Shown: piece after piece, positions 16,929-25,715 of the stretch | How positions within the stretch are numbered: position 1 is the first letter of the stretch | Layout of the letters: each line of letters begins with the position of its first letter | Origin: Mycolicibacterium porcinum | GTDB taxonomy: Bacteria > Actinomycetota > Actinomycetes > Mycobacteriales > Mycobacteriaceae | DNA: 64,000 nt | Direction of reading: 5' to 3' | NCBI GenBank assembly: GCA_001942045.1 | Contig: MSTD01000007.1 | Location: 108,409-172,408 of the forward strand | The notes under the pieces: model-generated | Seen by the model: only the letters and a program-made list of their open reading frames with translations | Told to the model about the DNA's origin: nothing | Database searches by the model: none | Position numbers and translations under genes: made by a program

Positions 16929-17849
16929 ATGACAACCGACGACGCTCAGATCGATCTGTCCGGCAAGGTGGCCGTGGTCACCGGCGCCGCCGCGGGCCTG
17001 GGCCGCGCCGAAGCCATCGGTCTGGCCAAGGCCGGCGCCACCGTGGTGGTCAACGACATGGCCGGCGCGCTGGACGCCTCTGACGTCCTCGATGAGATCG
17101 CGGCCGCCGGGTCCAAGGGCGTCGCCGTGGCCGGCGACATCAGCGCGCGCACCACCGCCGACGAGCTGGTCGCCACCGCCGACGGTCTGGGCGGCCTGGA
17201 CATCGTCGTCAACAACGCGGGCATCACCCGCGACCGCATCCTCTTCAACATGAGCGATGAGGAGTGGGACGCGGTCATCGCGGTGCACCTGCGCGGCCAC
17301 TTCCTGCTCACCCGCAACGCCGCCGTCTACTGGCGCAACAAGGCCAAGGCGGGCGACGGAACCGTCTACGGCCGGATCATCAACACGTCGTCGGAGGCCG
17401 GACTGTCGGGCCCCGTCGGCCAGCCCAACTACGGCGCCGCGAAGGCCGGTATCACCGCGCTCACGGTGTCGGCGGCCCGCGCCCTGGAGCGCTTCGGCGT
17501 CCGGGCCAACGCGATCGCACCGCGGGCCCGTACGGCCATGACCGCCGGGGTGTTCGGCGACGCGCCGGACGTGGCCGACGGACAGGTGGATCCGCTGTCG
17601 ACCGAGCATGTCGTCACTCTCGTCCGATTCCTGGCCTCGCCGGCGTCCGAAGCTGTCAACGCTCAGCTGTTCATCGTCTATGGTCCAACTGTCACGTTGG
17701 TCGCGCCCCCGACAGCGGAGAAGCACTTCACTGCGGACTCCGATGCCTGGAACCCGGCAGACCTGAGCGGGACACTGCACGATTACTTTGCTGATCGTGA
17801 CTCGGGACGTGGATTCTCGGCGACGGAGCTGATGGATTCACGAGACTGA
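16929..17849 (+). CDS. hsd4A: 17beta-hydroxysteroid / 3-hydroxyacyl-CoA dehydrogenase Hsd4A
   Basis: Short-chain dehydrogenase of 306 residues. The cofactor loop is TGAAAGLGRAEA (residues 18-29), NNAG follows, and the catalytic residues are Ser155, Tyr168 and Lys172 in INTSSEAGLSGPVGQPNYGA and AAK. The extension of about 50 residues after the SDR core is typical of Hsd4A (Rv3502c). Mycobacterial Hsd4A is reported to act both on 17beta-hydroxysteroids and on 3-hydroxyacyl-CoA side-chain intermediates of cholesterol. It is 37 bp after fdxD and precedes the mce4 operon, separated from it by a 271-bp KstR-controlled promoter region. Confidence 0.92.
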   Translation: MTTDDAQIDLSGKVAVVTGAAAGLGRAEAIGLAKAGATVVVNDMAGALDASDVLDEIAAAGSKGVAVAGDISARTTADELVATADGLGGLDIVVNNAGITRDRILFNMSDEEWDAVIAVHLRGHFLLTRNAAVYWRNKAKAGDGTVYGRIINTSSEAGLSGPVGQPNYGAAKAGITALTVSAARALERFGVRANAIAPRARTAMTAGVFGDAPDVADGQVDPLSTEHVVTLVRFLASPASEAVNAQLFIVYGPTVTLVAPPTAEKHFTADSDAWNPADLSGTLHDYFADRDSGRGFSATELMDSRD

Positions 17850-17878
17850 CGGTCTCGTTGACCGTCACTCAACGGAAG

Positions 17879-17892
17879 TAGAACGTGTTCTA
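17879..17892. promoter_or_regulatory. KstR operator 1 upstream of yrbE4A
   Basis: TAGAACGTGTTCTA is a perfect palindrome and a perfect match to TNNAACNNGTTNNA, 30 bp beyond the hsd4A stop and 228 bp before yrbE4A. Confidence 0.88.
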
Positions 17893-17966
17893 ACTAAGGG
17901 TTGGGTCGGTACGCTCTGAGCTGCAAAAACGGCGTCCGACATGAGGATTTTGAATTCTTTGACACT

Positions 17967-17980
17967 GCGAACATGTTCTA
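17967..17980. promoter_or_regulatory. KstR operator 2, between the promoter elements of mce4
   Basis: GCGAACATGTTCTA matches TNNAACNNGTTNNA except for the first base. It lies immediately before the -10 hexamer and after a TTGACA, so a bound repressor would block RNA polymerase directly. Confidence 0.8.
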
Positions 17981-17985
17981 GTTAG

Positions 17986-17991
17986 TATGAT
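17986..17991 (+). promoter_or_regulatory. Putative -10 of the mce4 operon promoter
   Basis: TATGAT, a near-consensus -10, follows KstR operator 2 by 5 bp. TTGACA occurs at 17959-17964 (21-bp spacing). Predicted transcript start is near 17998, giving a leader of about 120 nt before yrbE4A. Confidence 0.6.
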
Positions 17992-18031
17992 CCGGCTCAC
18001 TAAGAGCACCGTAAGACCAAGGGGTGGGAGA

Positions 18032-18052
18032 ACGGCCACGTCATGTGGCCGT
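18032..18052 (+). promoter_or_regulatory. Stem-loop in mce4 5' leader
   Basis: ACGGCCAC and GTGGCCGT pair perfectly around a 5-nt loop (GTCAT). It lies in the predicted untranslated leader, 68 nt before the yrbE4A start, and GGGTGGG before it can pair with CCCACCC near 18090. Confidence 0.5.
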
Positions 18053-18053
18053 C

Positions 18054-18075
18054 AAACTTTCGCTAACGCGAGTTT
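18054..18075 (+). promoter_or_regulatory. Second stem-loop in mce4 5' leader
   Basis: AAACT...CGC-TAAC-GCG-AGTTT folds into an imperfect hairpin directly after the first stem-loop. Together they make the leader between promoter and first gene unusually structured. Confidence 0.35.
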
Positions 18076-18120
18076 CCGCGGAATTTCCCCCACCCGAGTA
18101 CCCCGAGAACGGAGCCCAGG

Positions 18121-18885
18121 TTGATCGAACAGCTTGCGGTTCCGGCCCGGGCCGTGGGCGGCTTCGTCGAGATGTCCTTGGACACCTTCGCCAAGATCTT
18201 CCGTCGACCGTTCCAGTTCAAAGAGTTCCTGGATCAGACCTGGATGATTGCCCGGGTCTCGTTGGTGCCGACACTGTTGGTCGCCATCCCCTTCACGGTC
18301 CTGGTCGCATTTACCCTCAACATCCTCCTTCGTGAGATCGGTGCCGCCGACCTGTCCGGCGCGGGCACCGCCTTCGGCACCATCACCCAGCTCGGCCCGG
18401 TGGTGACCGTGCTGGTGGTGGCCGGCGCCGGCGCCACGGCGATCTGCGCCGACCTGGGCGCCCGCACCATCCGCGAAGAGATCGATGCCATGCGCGTGCT
18501 TGGCATCGATCCGATCCAACGCCTGGTCGTGCCCCGCGTGCTGGCCTCGACGTTCGTGGCGCTGCTGCTCAACGGTCTGGTCTGCGCCATCGGCCTGGCC
18601 GGCGGCTATGTCTTCTCCGTGTTCCTGCAGGGCGTGAACCCGGGTTCGTTCATCAACGGCCTGACCGTGCTGACCGGGCTCGGCGAGCTCGTGCTCGCCG
18701 AGATCAAGGCGCTGCTGTTCGGCGTGGTAGCCGGCCTGGTCGGGTGCTACCGCGGCTTGACCGTAAAGGGAGGCCCGAAGGGTGTCGGTAACGCTGTGAA
18801 CGAAACGGTGGTCTACGCCTTCATCTGCCTGTTCGTGATCAACGTGATCATGACGGCCATCGGGGTCCGGGTGCTTGTTCGATGA
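18121..18885 (+). CDS. yrbE4A: Mce4 permease YrbE4A
   Basis: Integral membrane MlaE/YrbE permease of 254 residues with about five hydrophobic segments and the family's cytoplasmic loop block GATAICADLGARTIREEIDA followed by MRVLGID. With YrbE4B it forms the membrane channel of the Mce4 importer, driven by the ATPase MceG (encoded elsewhere) and bringing cholesterol across the cell envelope. The start is TTG at 18121 with GGAG at about 7-nt spacing; the protein begins MIEQLAVPARAVGG as in other mycobacteria. First gene of the mce4 operon. Confidence 0.95.
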   Translation: MIEQLAVPARAVGGFVEMSLDTFAKIFRRPFQFKEFLDQTWMIARVSLVPTLLVAIPFTVLVAFTLNILLREIGAADLSGAGTAFGTITQLGPVVTVLVVAGAGATAICADLGARTIREEIDAMRVLGIDPIQRLVVPRVLASTFVALLLNGLVCAIGLAGGYVFSVFLQGVNPGSFINGLTVLTGLGELVLAEIKALLFGVVAGLVGCYRGLTVKGGPKGVGNAVNETVVYAFICLFVINVIMTAIGVRVLVR

Positions 18886-19724
18886 GCTACGACGCCACAC
18901 TTCGCTTCCGCCGGCTGTTCCGCGGCGTACCCAAGGTCGTCGACAACATCGGCGAGCAGGCACTGTTCTACGGCGAGACCATTCGGTACCTGCCCAACGC
19001 GCTCAACCGGTACCGCAAGGAGACCATCCGGCTCGTTGCCGAGATGACCATGGGTGCGGGTGCCCTGGTGATGATCGGCGGCACAGTGGGCGTCGCGGCA
19101 TTCCTCACCCTGGCTTCCGGCGGTGTCATTGCTGTGCAGGGTTATTCGTCCCTGGGCAACATCGGCATCGAGGCCCTGACGGGCTTTCTGTCGGCCTTCC
19201 TCAACGTGCGCATCGTGGCCCCGGTGATCGCCGGTATCGCCCTGGCCGCCACGATCGGCGCGGGCGCCACCGCCCAACTCGGCGCCATGCGGGTGGCCGA
19301 GGAGGTCGACGCCGTCGAAGCGATGGCCGTGCACGCGGTGTCCTACCTGGTCTCCACCCGGTTGCTGGCCGGCCTGATCGCAATCGTGCCGCTGTACTCG
19401 CTGTCGGTGCTGGCCGCCTTCTTCGCCGCGAGGTTTACCACGGTGTTCATCAACGGTCAGTCGGCCGGCCTGTACGACCACTACTTCAACACCTTCCTGA
19501 TACCCAGCGACCTCCTGTGGTCCTTCCTTCAGGCAATCGTGATGGCGATCGCGGTGATGCTCGTACACACCTACTACGGCTACAACGCCTCCGGTGGCCC
19601 GGTCGGCGTCGGTGTGGCAGTCGGCCAGGCCGTGCGCACCTCGCTGATCGTCGTCGTCACCATCACGCTGTTCATCTCCCTGGCCGTCTACGGCGCGTCC
19701 GGCAACTTCAACCTTTCCGGGTAG
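18882..19724 (+). CDS. yrbE4B: Mce4 permease YrbE4B
   Basis: Second MlaE/YrbE permease, 280 residues. It has a comparable hydrophobic profile and loop GATAQLGAMRVAEEVDAVEA, plus MAVHAVSYLVSTR. It pairs with YrbE4A in the Mce4 cholesterol importer. The ATG overlaps the yrbE4A stop (ATGA), indicating translational coupling and equal stoichiometry. Confidence 0.95.
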   Translation: MSYDATLRFRRLFRGVPKVVDNIGEQALFYGETIRYLPNALNRYRKETIRLVAEMTMGAGALVMIGGTVGVAAFLTLASGGVIAVQGYSSLGNIGIEALTGFLSAFLNVRIVAPVIAGIALAATIGAGATAQLGAMRVAEEVDAVEAMAVHAVSYLVSTRLLAGLIAIVPLYSLSVLAAFFAARFTTVFINGQSAGLYDHYFNTFLIPSDLLWSFLQAIVMAIAVMLVHTYYGYNASGGPVGVGVAVGQAVRTSLIVVVTITLFISLAVYGASGNFNLSG

Positions 19725-19739
19725 GTGGCAGGAATCTCT

Positions 19740-20945
19740 ATGTCTGACGGAAACTCCAAGCATCGCCGCCATGTCAGGATCGCGGCCGCGATCCTGGCCG
19801 CGATCGTGGCGGCCGCGGTGGTCTTCACCTATCTGTCCTACACAGCTGCTTTCGTGCCGACCGACACCGTCAACCTGACCGCGCCGCGGGCCGGTCTGGT
19901 GATGGAGCGCGACGCCAAGGTGAAATACCGGGGCATTCAGATCGGCAAGGTCAGCGACATCGCGTACGCCGGTAACGAGGCGAAGCTGACGCTGTCCATC
20001 AAGCGCGGCGAGATGCGGTACATCCCGTCCAACGCCACCGTGCGGATCGCCGGCAACACGATCTTCGGTGCGAAGTCGGTGGAGTTCCTGCCGCCCGACA
20101 AGCCGCAGGCGACGTCGCTGCGCCCGGGTAGCACCGTGGCCGCCAAGGACGTGCAGCTCGAGGTCAACACCCTGTTCCAGACGCTGTCGGATGTGCTCAA
20201 CAAGATCGACCCGGTCAGCCTCAACGCCACGCTGACCGCGCTCGGCGAGGGTCTGCGCGGCCATGGGGACGACCTCGGTGCGGCCATCACGGGCCTCAAC
20301 GGCTATCTCGCCCAGATCAATCCGAAGCTTCCGACCCTGCAGGACGACTTCGCCAAGGCCGCCGCGGTGGCCAACATCTACGGTGACGCCGGGCCGAACC
20401 TGGCCCAGGTGGTCGACAACGTGCCGGCGCTGAACAAGACCATCATCGACGAGAAGGACAACCTCAACGCCACCCTGCTGGCCGCGACCGGTCTGGCCAA
20501 CAACGGCACCGCGACCCTGCAGCCGGCCGCCGACGACTACATCGCCGCCATTCAGCGACTGCGCGCCCCGTTGAAGGTGGCCGGCGACTACTCGCCGGAG
20601 TTCGGCTGCGTGTTGAAGGGCACCTCGGTTGCGGTGGACCGGTTCGCGCCGATCATCGGCGGTATCCGACCCGGCCTGTTCGTGTCGTCGAACTTCCTGC
20701 CCGGCTCTCCCGCCTACACCTATCCGGAGAGCCTGCCGATCGTGAACGCGTCGGGTGGCCCCAACTGCCGTGGCTTGCCGAACATTCCGTCGAAGCAATA
20801 CGGCGGTAGCTGGTACCACTCGCCGTTCCTGGTGACCGACAACGCCTATGTGCCGTTCCAACCGAACACCGAGGTGCAGTTCGACGCTCCGGCGACGCTG
20901 CAGTTCTTGTTCAATGGTGCGTTCGCGGAGAGGGATCGCTTCTGA
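19740..20945 (+). CDS. mce4A: Mce-family protein Mce4A
   Basis: Mce protein of 401 residues. An N-terminal membrane anchor (about residues 13-35, rich in Ala/Ile/Val) is followed by the MCE/MlaD domain (APRAGLVMERDAKVKYRGIQ, then IGKVSDI), a helical region, and a C-terminal domain ending FLFNGAFAERDRF. Mce4A is one of six subunits thought to build the periplasmic shuttle that carries sterol to YrbE4AB. The ATG at 19740 is preferred to the GTG at 19725 because AGGA lies 7 nt before it and the N-terminus then aligns with the family. The stop overlaps a micro-ORF start rather than mce4B. Confidence 0.94.
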   Translation: MSDGNSKHRRHVRIAAAILAAIVAAAVVFTYLSYTAAFVPTDTVNLTAPRAGLVMERDAKVKYRGIQIGKVSDIAYAGNEAKLTLSIKRGEMRYIPSNATVRIAGNTIFGAKSVEFLPPDKPQATSLRPGSTVAAKDVQLEVNTLFQTLSDVLNKIDPVSLNATLTALGEGLRGHGDDLGAAITGLNGYLAQINPKLPTLQDDFAKAAAVANIYGDAGPNLAQVVDNVPALNKTIIDEKDNLNATLLAATGLANNGTATLQPAADDYIAAIQRLRAPLKVAGDYSPEFGCVLKGTSVAVDRFAPIIGGIRPGLFVSSNFLPGSPAYTYPESLPIVNASGGPNCRGLPNIPSKQYGGSWYHSPFLVTDNAYVPFQPNTEVQFDAPATLQFLFNGAFAERDRF

Positions 20946-21010
20946 TGAGCAGTTTGCGCCGCGATGAGCGCTCGCGCGAAGAGCCGATGCGTAAGGACAG
21001 AGAGCACTGA
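20945..21010 (+). CDS. 21-codon micro-ORF linking mce4A and mce4B
   Basis: A 21-residue frame starting MSSLRRDERS and ending KDREH fills the whole mce4A-mce4B junction. Its ATG overlaps the mce4A stop (TGATG) and its TGA overlaps the mce4B ATG (TGATG). Ten of its residues are Arg, Lys or His and six are Asp or Glu; no hydrophobic segment or known domain is seen. It may exist only to pass ribosomes from mce4A to mce4B, since every other junction in the operon overlaps directly. A functional peptide cannot be excluded. Confidence 0.45.
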   Translation: MSSLRRDERSREEPMRKDREH

Positions 21011-22056
21011 TGGCGTCCAGTGCGCGTCCTGACCGGACCATGCTCAAAGTCAGCATCTTCACCATCGCGATGCTGTTGGTGGCGGCGATGCTGGTCGTGG
21101 TGTTCGGCGAATTCCGGTTCGCCTCGGAGAACGGTTACCACGCCACGTTCAGCCAGGCGTCCCGGCTGAAGGCCGGCCAGGATGTCCGCATCGCGGGCGT
21201 GCCGGTCGGCACGGTCAAGGGCGTCAAGCTCAACCCGGACAACACCGTCGACGTCAGATTCCTGGTCAACAAGCGCTACCAGCTGTACACGTCGAGCCAG
21301 GCGAAGGTCCGCTATGAGAACCTCGTCGGCGACCGGTATCTGGAGATCACGTCGGGCCCGGGCGAGCTGCGCAAGCTCCCGCCCGGCGCGACCATCCCGC
21401 AGCAGAACACCCAGCCGGCGCTGGACCTCGACGCACTGCTGGGCGGGTTGCGCCCGGTGCTCAAGGGCCTCGACGGCAACAAGGTCAACGAGATCTCCAA
21501 CGCCGTGATCGAGATGCTGCAGGGCCAGGGTGGGGCGCTGGCCAACATGCTGACCAGTACGAGCGCGTTCACCCAGAACCTGGCCGCCCGCGATCAGCTG
21601 ATCGGTGACGTGATCACCAACCTCAACACGGTGCTCGGCACGGTGGACGAGAAGGGCGCGCAGTTCGACGCCAGCGTCGACGAGTTGCAGAAGCTGATCT
21701 CCGGCCTGTCGGAGGGGCGTGACCCGATCGCCGGTGCGATCGGACCACTCGCCTCGGCCGAGAACGATCTGACCGACATGCTGGAGAAGTCACGTCGCCC
21801 GCTGCAGGGCGTGATCGAGAACGCCCGCCCACTGGCGCAGCGCCTTGACGAACGCAAGGCCGACGTCAACAAGGTCATCGAACCGCTCGCGGAGAACTAC
21901 CTGCGGCTCAACGGGCTCGGTGCCTACGGTTCGTTCTTCAACATCTACTACTGCTCGATCCGGATGAAGGTCAACGGTCCGGCAGGCAGCGACATTCTGA
22001 TTCCGTTCGGCGGCCCGCCGGACCCGTCGAAGGGGAGGTGTTCGGACAATGGCTAA
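21010..22056 (+). CDS. mce4B: Mce-family protein Mce4B
   Basis: Mce protein of 348 residues. An N-terminal transmembrane anchor (about residues 12-33) is followed by the MCE domain with FSQASRLKAGQDVRIAGVPV and GTVKGVKL, then a long helical region and a short C-terminal tail with two cysteines. It is a shuttle subunit of the Mce4 cholesterol importer. The start overlaps the micro-ORF stop and the stop overlaps mce4C by 8 bp. Confidence 0.95.
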   Translation: MASSARPDRTMLKVSIFTIAMLLVAAMLVVVFGEFRFASENGYHATFSQASRLKAGQDVRIAGVPVGTVKGVKLNPDNTVDVRFLVNKRYQLYTSSQAKVRYENLVGDRYLEITSGPGELRKLPPGATIPQQNTQPALDLDALLGGLRPVLKGLDGNKVNEISNAVIEMLQGQGGALANMLTSTSAFTQNLAARDQLIGDVITNLNTVLGTVDEKGAQFDASVDELQKLISGLSEGRDPIAGAIGPLASAENDLTDMLEKSRRPLQGVIENARPLAQRLDERKADVNKVIEPLAENYLRLNGLGAYGSFFNIYYCSIRMKVNGPAGSDILIPFGGPPDPSKGRCSDNG

Positions 22057-23107
22057 GCGCGACGGCGACACAGCACTACGCACCGGGATCTTCGGGATCG
22101 CCCTGGTGGTGTGCGTGGTGCTGGTGTCCTTCGGCTACACCGGGCTGCCTTTCTTCCCGCAAGGCAAGAAGTACGAGGCGTATTTCAGCGACGCCGGCGG
22201 GATCGACCCGGGCAACGACGTCAACGTCTCCGGCATCGCGGTCGGAAAGGTGACCGACGTGGCGTTGGCCGGCGACACCGCCAAGGTCAGCTTCACGGTG
22301 GACCGCAACATCAAGATCGGCGATCAATCGCTGGTGGCGATCAAGACGGAAACGGTGCTCGGGCAGAAGTCACTGTCGGTGACGCCGAAGGGCAGCGGAA
22401 CGTCGACGGTTATCCCGTTGGGACGCACCACGACTCCCTACACGCTCAACACGGCGTTGCAGGATCTCGGCCAGAACGTCTCCGAATTGGACAAGCCGAA
22501 GTTCGAGCAGGCCCTCCAGACATTGACCGACACGCTGCGCGATGCCACGCCGCAGTTGCGGGGTGCGCTGGACGGTGTCGCCAACCTGTCGCGCAGCATC
22601 AACAAGCGCGATGAGGCCCTTGAGGGATTGCTGGCCCACGCCAAGCGGGTTTCGGATCTGCTGGCCGCGCGGGCCGGGCAGGTCAACCAACTGGTCACCG
22701 ACGGCAACCAGCTGTTCGCCGCGCTCGACGAGCGCAGGCAGGCGCTGAGCAACCTGATCGCCGGTATCGACGATGTGTCCAAACAACTTTCGGGATTCGT
22801 CGCGGACAACCGCAAGGAGTTCAAGCCCGCGCTCGAGAAGCTCAACCTGGTGATGGACAACCTGCTGGAGCGCAAAGAGCACATCGGCGAGGCACTGCGC
22901 CGCCTGCCGCCGTACGCGACCACGCTCGCCGAGGTGGTCGGCAACGGTCCGGGCTTCAACATCAACCTGTACGGCCTGCCGCCGGCGTCGATGTCCGAGG
23001 TTCTGCTCGATACCTACTTCCAGCCCGGGAAGCTGCCTGACAGCCTCGCCGACATGCTGCGTGGCTATATCTCCGAACGCACGATCGTTAGGCCGAAATC
23101 GCCATGA
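22049..23107 (+). CDS. mce4C: Mce-family protein Mce4C
   Basis: Mce protein of 352 residues with an N-terminal membrane anchor (about residues 11-30), the MCE domain (FSDAGGIDPGNDVNVSGIAV, then GKVTDVALAGD), and a long helical coiled region up to residue ~300. It overlaps mce4B by 8 bp and mce4D by 4 bp. It is a core subunit of the sterol shuttle; no residue-level specificity can be read from the sequence. Confidence 0.95.
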   Translation: MAKRDGDTALRTGIFGIALVVCVVLVSFGYTGLPFFPQGKKYEAYFSDAGGIDPGNDVNVSGIAVGKVTDVALAGDTAKVSFTVDRNIKIGDQSLVAIKTETVLGQKSLSVTPKGSGTSTVIPLGRTTTPYTLNTALQDLGQNVSELDKPKFEQALQTLTDTLRDATPQLRGALDGVANLSRSINKRDEALEGLLAHAKRVSDLLAARAGQVNQLVTDGNQLFAALDERRQALSNLIAGIDDVSKQLSGFVADNRKEFKPALEKLNLVMDNLLERKEHIGEALRRLPPYATTLAEVVGNGPGFNINLYGLPPASMSEVLLDTYFQPGKLPDSLADMLRGYISERTIVRPKSP

Positions 23108-24519
23108 CACAAGAGAGTTCAGTGTCCGGTCGCAACCGGTGGCTGCGGATCGGGCTGGCCGCGTTACTGCTGGCCGTCCTCGCCGTCGGTGTGTACCAGG
23201 TGTGGCCGTCGCGGACCGGCCCCAAGCTCACGGCGTACTTCACCAACGCGGTCGGGCTGTACCCGGGCGACGAGGTGCGGATCGTCGGTGTGCCGGTGGG
23301 CACGATCGATTCGATCGAACCGCGGCCCTCCGACGTCAAGATCGAGATGACGCTGGACCGGGGCATCAAGGTTCCGGCCAATGCCAAGGCGTTGATCCTG
23401 TCGCCGAACCTGGTGTCGGCCAGGTTCATTCAGTTGACACCGGCCTACACCGAGGGCGACGTGATGGCCGACGGCGCGTCGATCGGCCTGGACCGCACCG
23501 GCGTCCCCGTCGAGTGGGACGAGGTCAAAGAGCAACTGACCCAGCTGAGTTCGCAACTCGGGCCGCAGGCCGGCTCGGTCCAGGGCCCGATTGCCGCGTT
23601 CGTCGACCAGGCCGCCACAACGTTCGACGGCAATGGCGACTCGTTCCGCAACGCACTGCGTGAGTTGTCCCAGACCGCGGGCCGGCTGGGTGACTCGCGC
23701 ACCGACCTGTTCGGCACGGTGAAGAATCTGCAGGTTCTGGTCAATGCGCTGGCCAACAGCAACGAGCAGATCGTGCAGTTCACCAATCACGTGTCGTCCG
23801 TCTCGCAGGTGCTGGCCGACAGCTCCAGCGGGCTCGATCAGACCCTGGCCACGCTGAACCAGGCCCTGGGCGACGTGCGCGGATTCTTGAACGAAAACAA
23901 CGACGCGCTGATCGCCCAGGTCGGCAAGCTCGCGGACTTCACGCAGATCCTCACCGATCACAGCGACGACATCGAGCAGGTCCTGCACGTCACGCCCAAC
24001 GGCCTGGCGAACTTCTACAACATCTACAACCCGGCCCAGGGCACCGTCGGTGGTCTGCTGTCGCTGCCAAACTTCGCCAACCCGACGCAGTTCATCTGTG
24101 GTGGCACGTTCGACATCGGCGCCAACCCGGACAACTACAAGCGCGCCGAGATCTGCCGGCAGCGCATGGGTCCGGTGCTGCGCCGTATCACGATGAACTA
24201 CCCGCCGGTGCTGTTCCACCCGGTCAACAGCATCACGGCCTACAAGGGGCAGATCATCTACGACACCCCGCAGACCGAGGCGAAGTCGGAGACGCCGGTG
24301 CCGTACCTGCAGTGGCAGAACAACCCGGGCGTGACGCCGCCGCAGATCCCGCATGACGCGACGCTGAGTTCGTTGATCCTGCCGCCAGACGCACCCGCAC
24401 CCGCACCTGGAACAGGAGTCGGTCCTGCGCCCGGACCTGCGGCCGCGCCTGCCGCGCCGGCACCAGGGCCCGAGGCCGCGCCCGCGCCTGCTCCTGCTGA
24501 GGCTGGTGCCGGCGGATGA
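23104..24519 (+). CDS. mce4D: Mce-family protein Mce4D
   Basis: Mce protein of 471 residues. The N-terminal anchor (about residues 15-35) precedes the MCE domain (FTNAVGLYPGDEVRIVGVPV), a helical region, and a C-terminal tail of about 50 residues made almost only of Pro, Ala and Gly. The tail is typical of mycobacterial Mce D subunits and may extend through the cell wall. It overlaps mce4C and mce4E by ATGA. Confidence 0.95.
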   Translation: MTQESSVSGRNRWLRIGLAALLLAVLAVGVYQVWPSRTGPKLTAYFTNAVGLYPGDEVRIVGVPVGTIDSIEPRPSDVKIEMTLDRGIKVPANAKALILSPNLVSARFIQLTPAYTEGDVMADGASIGLDRTGVPVEWDEVKEQLTQLSSQLGPQAGSVQGPIAAFVDQAATTFDGNGDSFRNALRELSQTAGRLGDSRTDLFGTVKNLQVLVNALANSNEQIVQFTNHVSSVSQVLADSSSGLDQTLATLNQALGDVRGFLNENNDALIAQVGKLADFTQILTDHSDDIEQVLHVTPNGLANFYNIYNPAQGTVGGLLSLPNFANPTQFICGGTFDIGANPDNYKRAEICRQRMGPVLRRITMNYPPVLFHPVNSITAYKGQIIYDTPQTEAKSETPVPYLQWQNNPGVTPPQIPHDATLSSLILPPDAPAPAPGTGVGPAPGPAAAPAAPAPGPEAAPAPAPAEAGAGG

Positions 24520-25715
24520 CGAGGGGTAAAGCATTGAGGCGTAAGGCATCCCGGTTCGGCGGACGCACGCTGGCGATCGGCAGTGGGGCGATGCTGCTGG
24601 CCGGCTGCCAGTTCGGTGGGCTCAACTCGCTCAACATGCCCGGCACCGCCGGCCACGGCAAGGGGTCCTACACGGTGACCGTGGAGTTGCCCGATGTGGC
24701 GACCCTGCCGCAGAACTCACCGGTGATGGTCGACGACGTCACGGTGGGCAGCGTGTCCGGTCTGGACGCCATGCAGCGCCCGGACGGAACCTTCTATGCG
24801 GCGGTCCAGCTGTCGCTGGACGGTGACGTCAAGCTCCCGGCGAATGCCGTTGCGCGCGTTGCGCAGACGTCTCTTCTGGGTTCTCAGCACGTGCAGCTCT
24901 CAGAGCCGGTCGACGAGCCTCCACAGGGGCAGTTGCGCGAGGGGTCCAGCCTCTCGCTGTCGAAGGTCAGCCGCTACCCGACCACCGAGGAAGTGCTGTC
25001 CTCGTTGGGCATGGTGGTGAACAAGGGCAATCTCGGTGCGCTGCAGGACATCACCGATGAGGCATATGCCGCGGTGGCCGGACGGGCCGGAAGCTTCGCC
25101 GAGCTGATCCCGCGCCTGGCCGAGCTGACCTCGTCGTTGGATCAGCAGACCAACGACATCATCGCCGCGGCCGACGGGCTGAACCGCTTCGCGTCGATCC
25201 TGGCCCGCAGCAAGGACAACCTGGGTCGCACACTCGACACGCTGCCCGGGGCGCTGAAGGTGCTCAACGACAACCGGTCCAACATCGTCGAGGCGTTCAC
25301 CGCGCTGCGCGGCTTCGCCGAGGTGGGCTCGCGCATCCTGTCTGAGACGAAGGACGATTTCGCGGCCGACATGAAGGACCTCTACCCGGTGATCAAGGCG
25401 TTCAACGACAACGCCGACGATTTCATCAAGGACCTGGAGTTCCTGCCGACCTTCCCGTTCCACTACAAGTACCTGCGCAACGCGGTCCGCGGTGACTACC
25501 TGAACGTGTTCGTCACCTTCGACCTGACACTGCGCCGGTTCGGTGAGTCGATCTTCACCACCGGCGGGTTCGACCCGAACATGAAACACCTCAACGAGGT
25601 GATCAACCCGCCGGACTGGCTGATCGGAGACATGGCCAACCTGTCCGGACAGGCCGCCGATCCGTTCAAGATCCCCGCCGGAACTGCCACCCAGCACGAG
25701 GAGAAGCCGCAATGA
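24516..25715 (+). CDS. mce4E: Mce-family lipoprotein Mce4E
   Basis: The lipoprotein subunit of the Mce4 complex, 399 residues. The signal sequence ends in the lipobox LLAGC with Cys31 as the lipidated residue. The MCE domain follows (VTVELPDVATLPQNSPVMVD, then DVTVGSVSG), and a helical region runs to about residue 330. Anchoring by lipid rather than a transmembrane helix is characteristic of the E subunit (LprN in M. tuberculosis). ATGA overlaps at both ends. Confidence 0.95.
   Translation: MTRGKALRRKASRFGGRTLAIGSGAMLLAGCQFGGLNSLNMPGTAGHGKGSYTVTVELPDVATLPQNSPVMVDDVTVGSVSGLDAMQRPDGTFYAAVQLSLDGDVKLPANAVARVAQTSLLGSQHVQLSEPVDEPPQGQLREGSSLSLSKVSRYPTTEEVLSSLGMVVNKGNLGALQDITDEAYAAVAGRAGSFAELIPRLAELTSSLDQQTNDIIAAADGLNRFASILARSKDNLGRTLDTLPGALKVLNDNRSNIVEAFTALRGFAEVGSRILSETKDDFAADMKDLYPVIKAFNDNADDFIKDLEFLPTFPFHYKYLRNAVRGDYLNVFVTFDLTLRRFGESIFTTGGFDPNMKHLNEVINPPDWLIGDMANLSGQAADPFKIPAGTATQHEEKPQ

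Noticed and set aside
17967..17980. KstR2-type operator
   Set aside because: The AACNNGTT core fits KstR, not the KstR2 motif with CAAG/CTTG.
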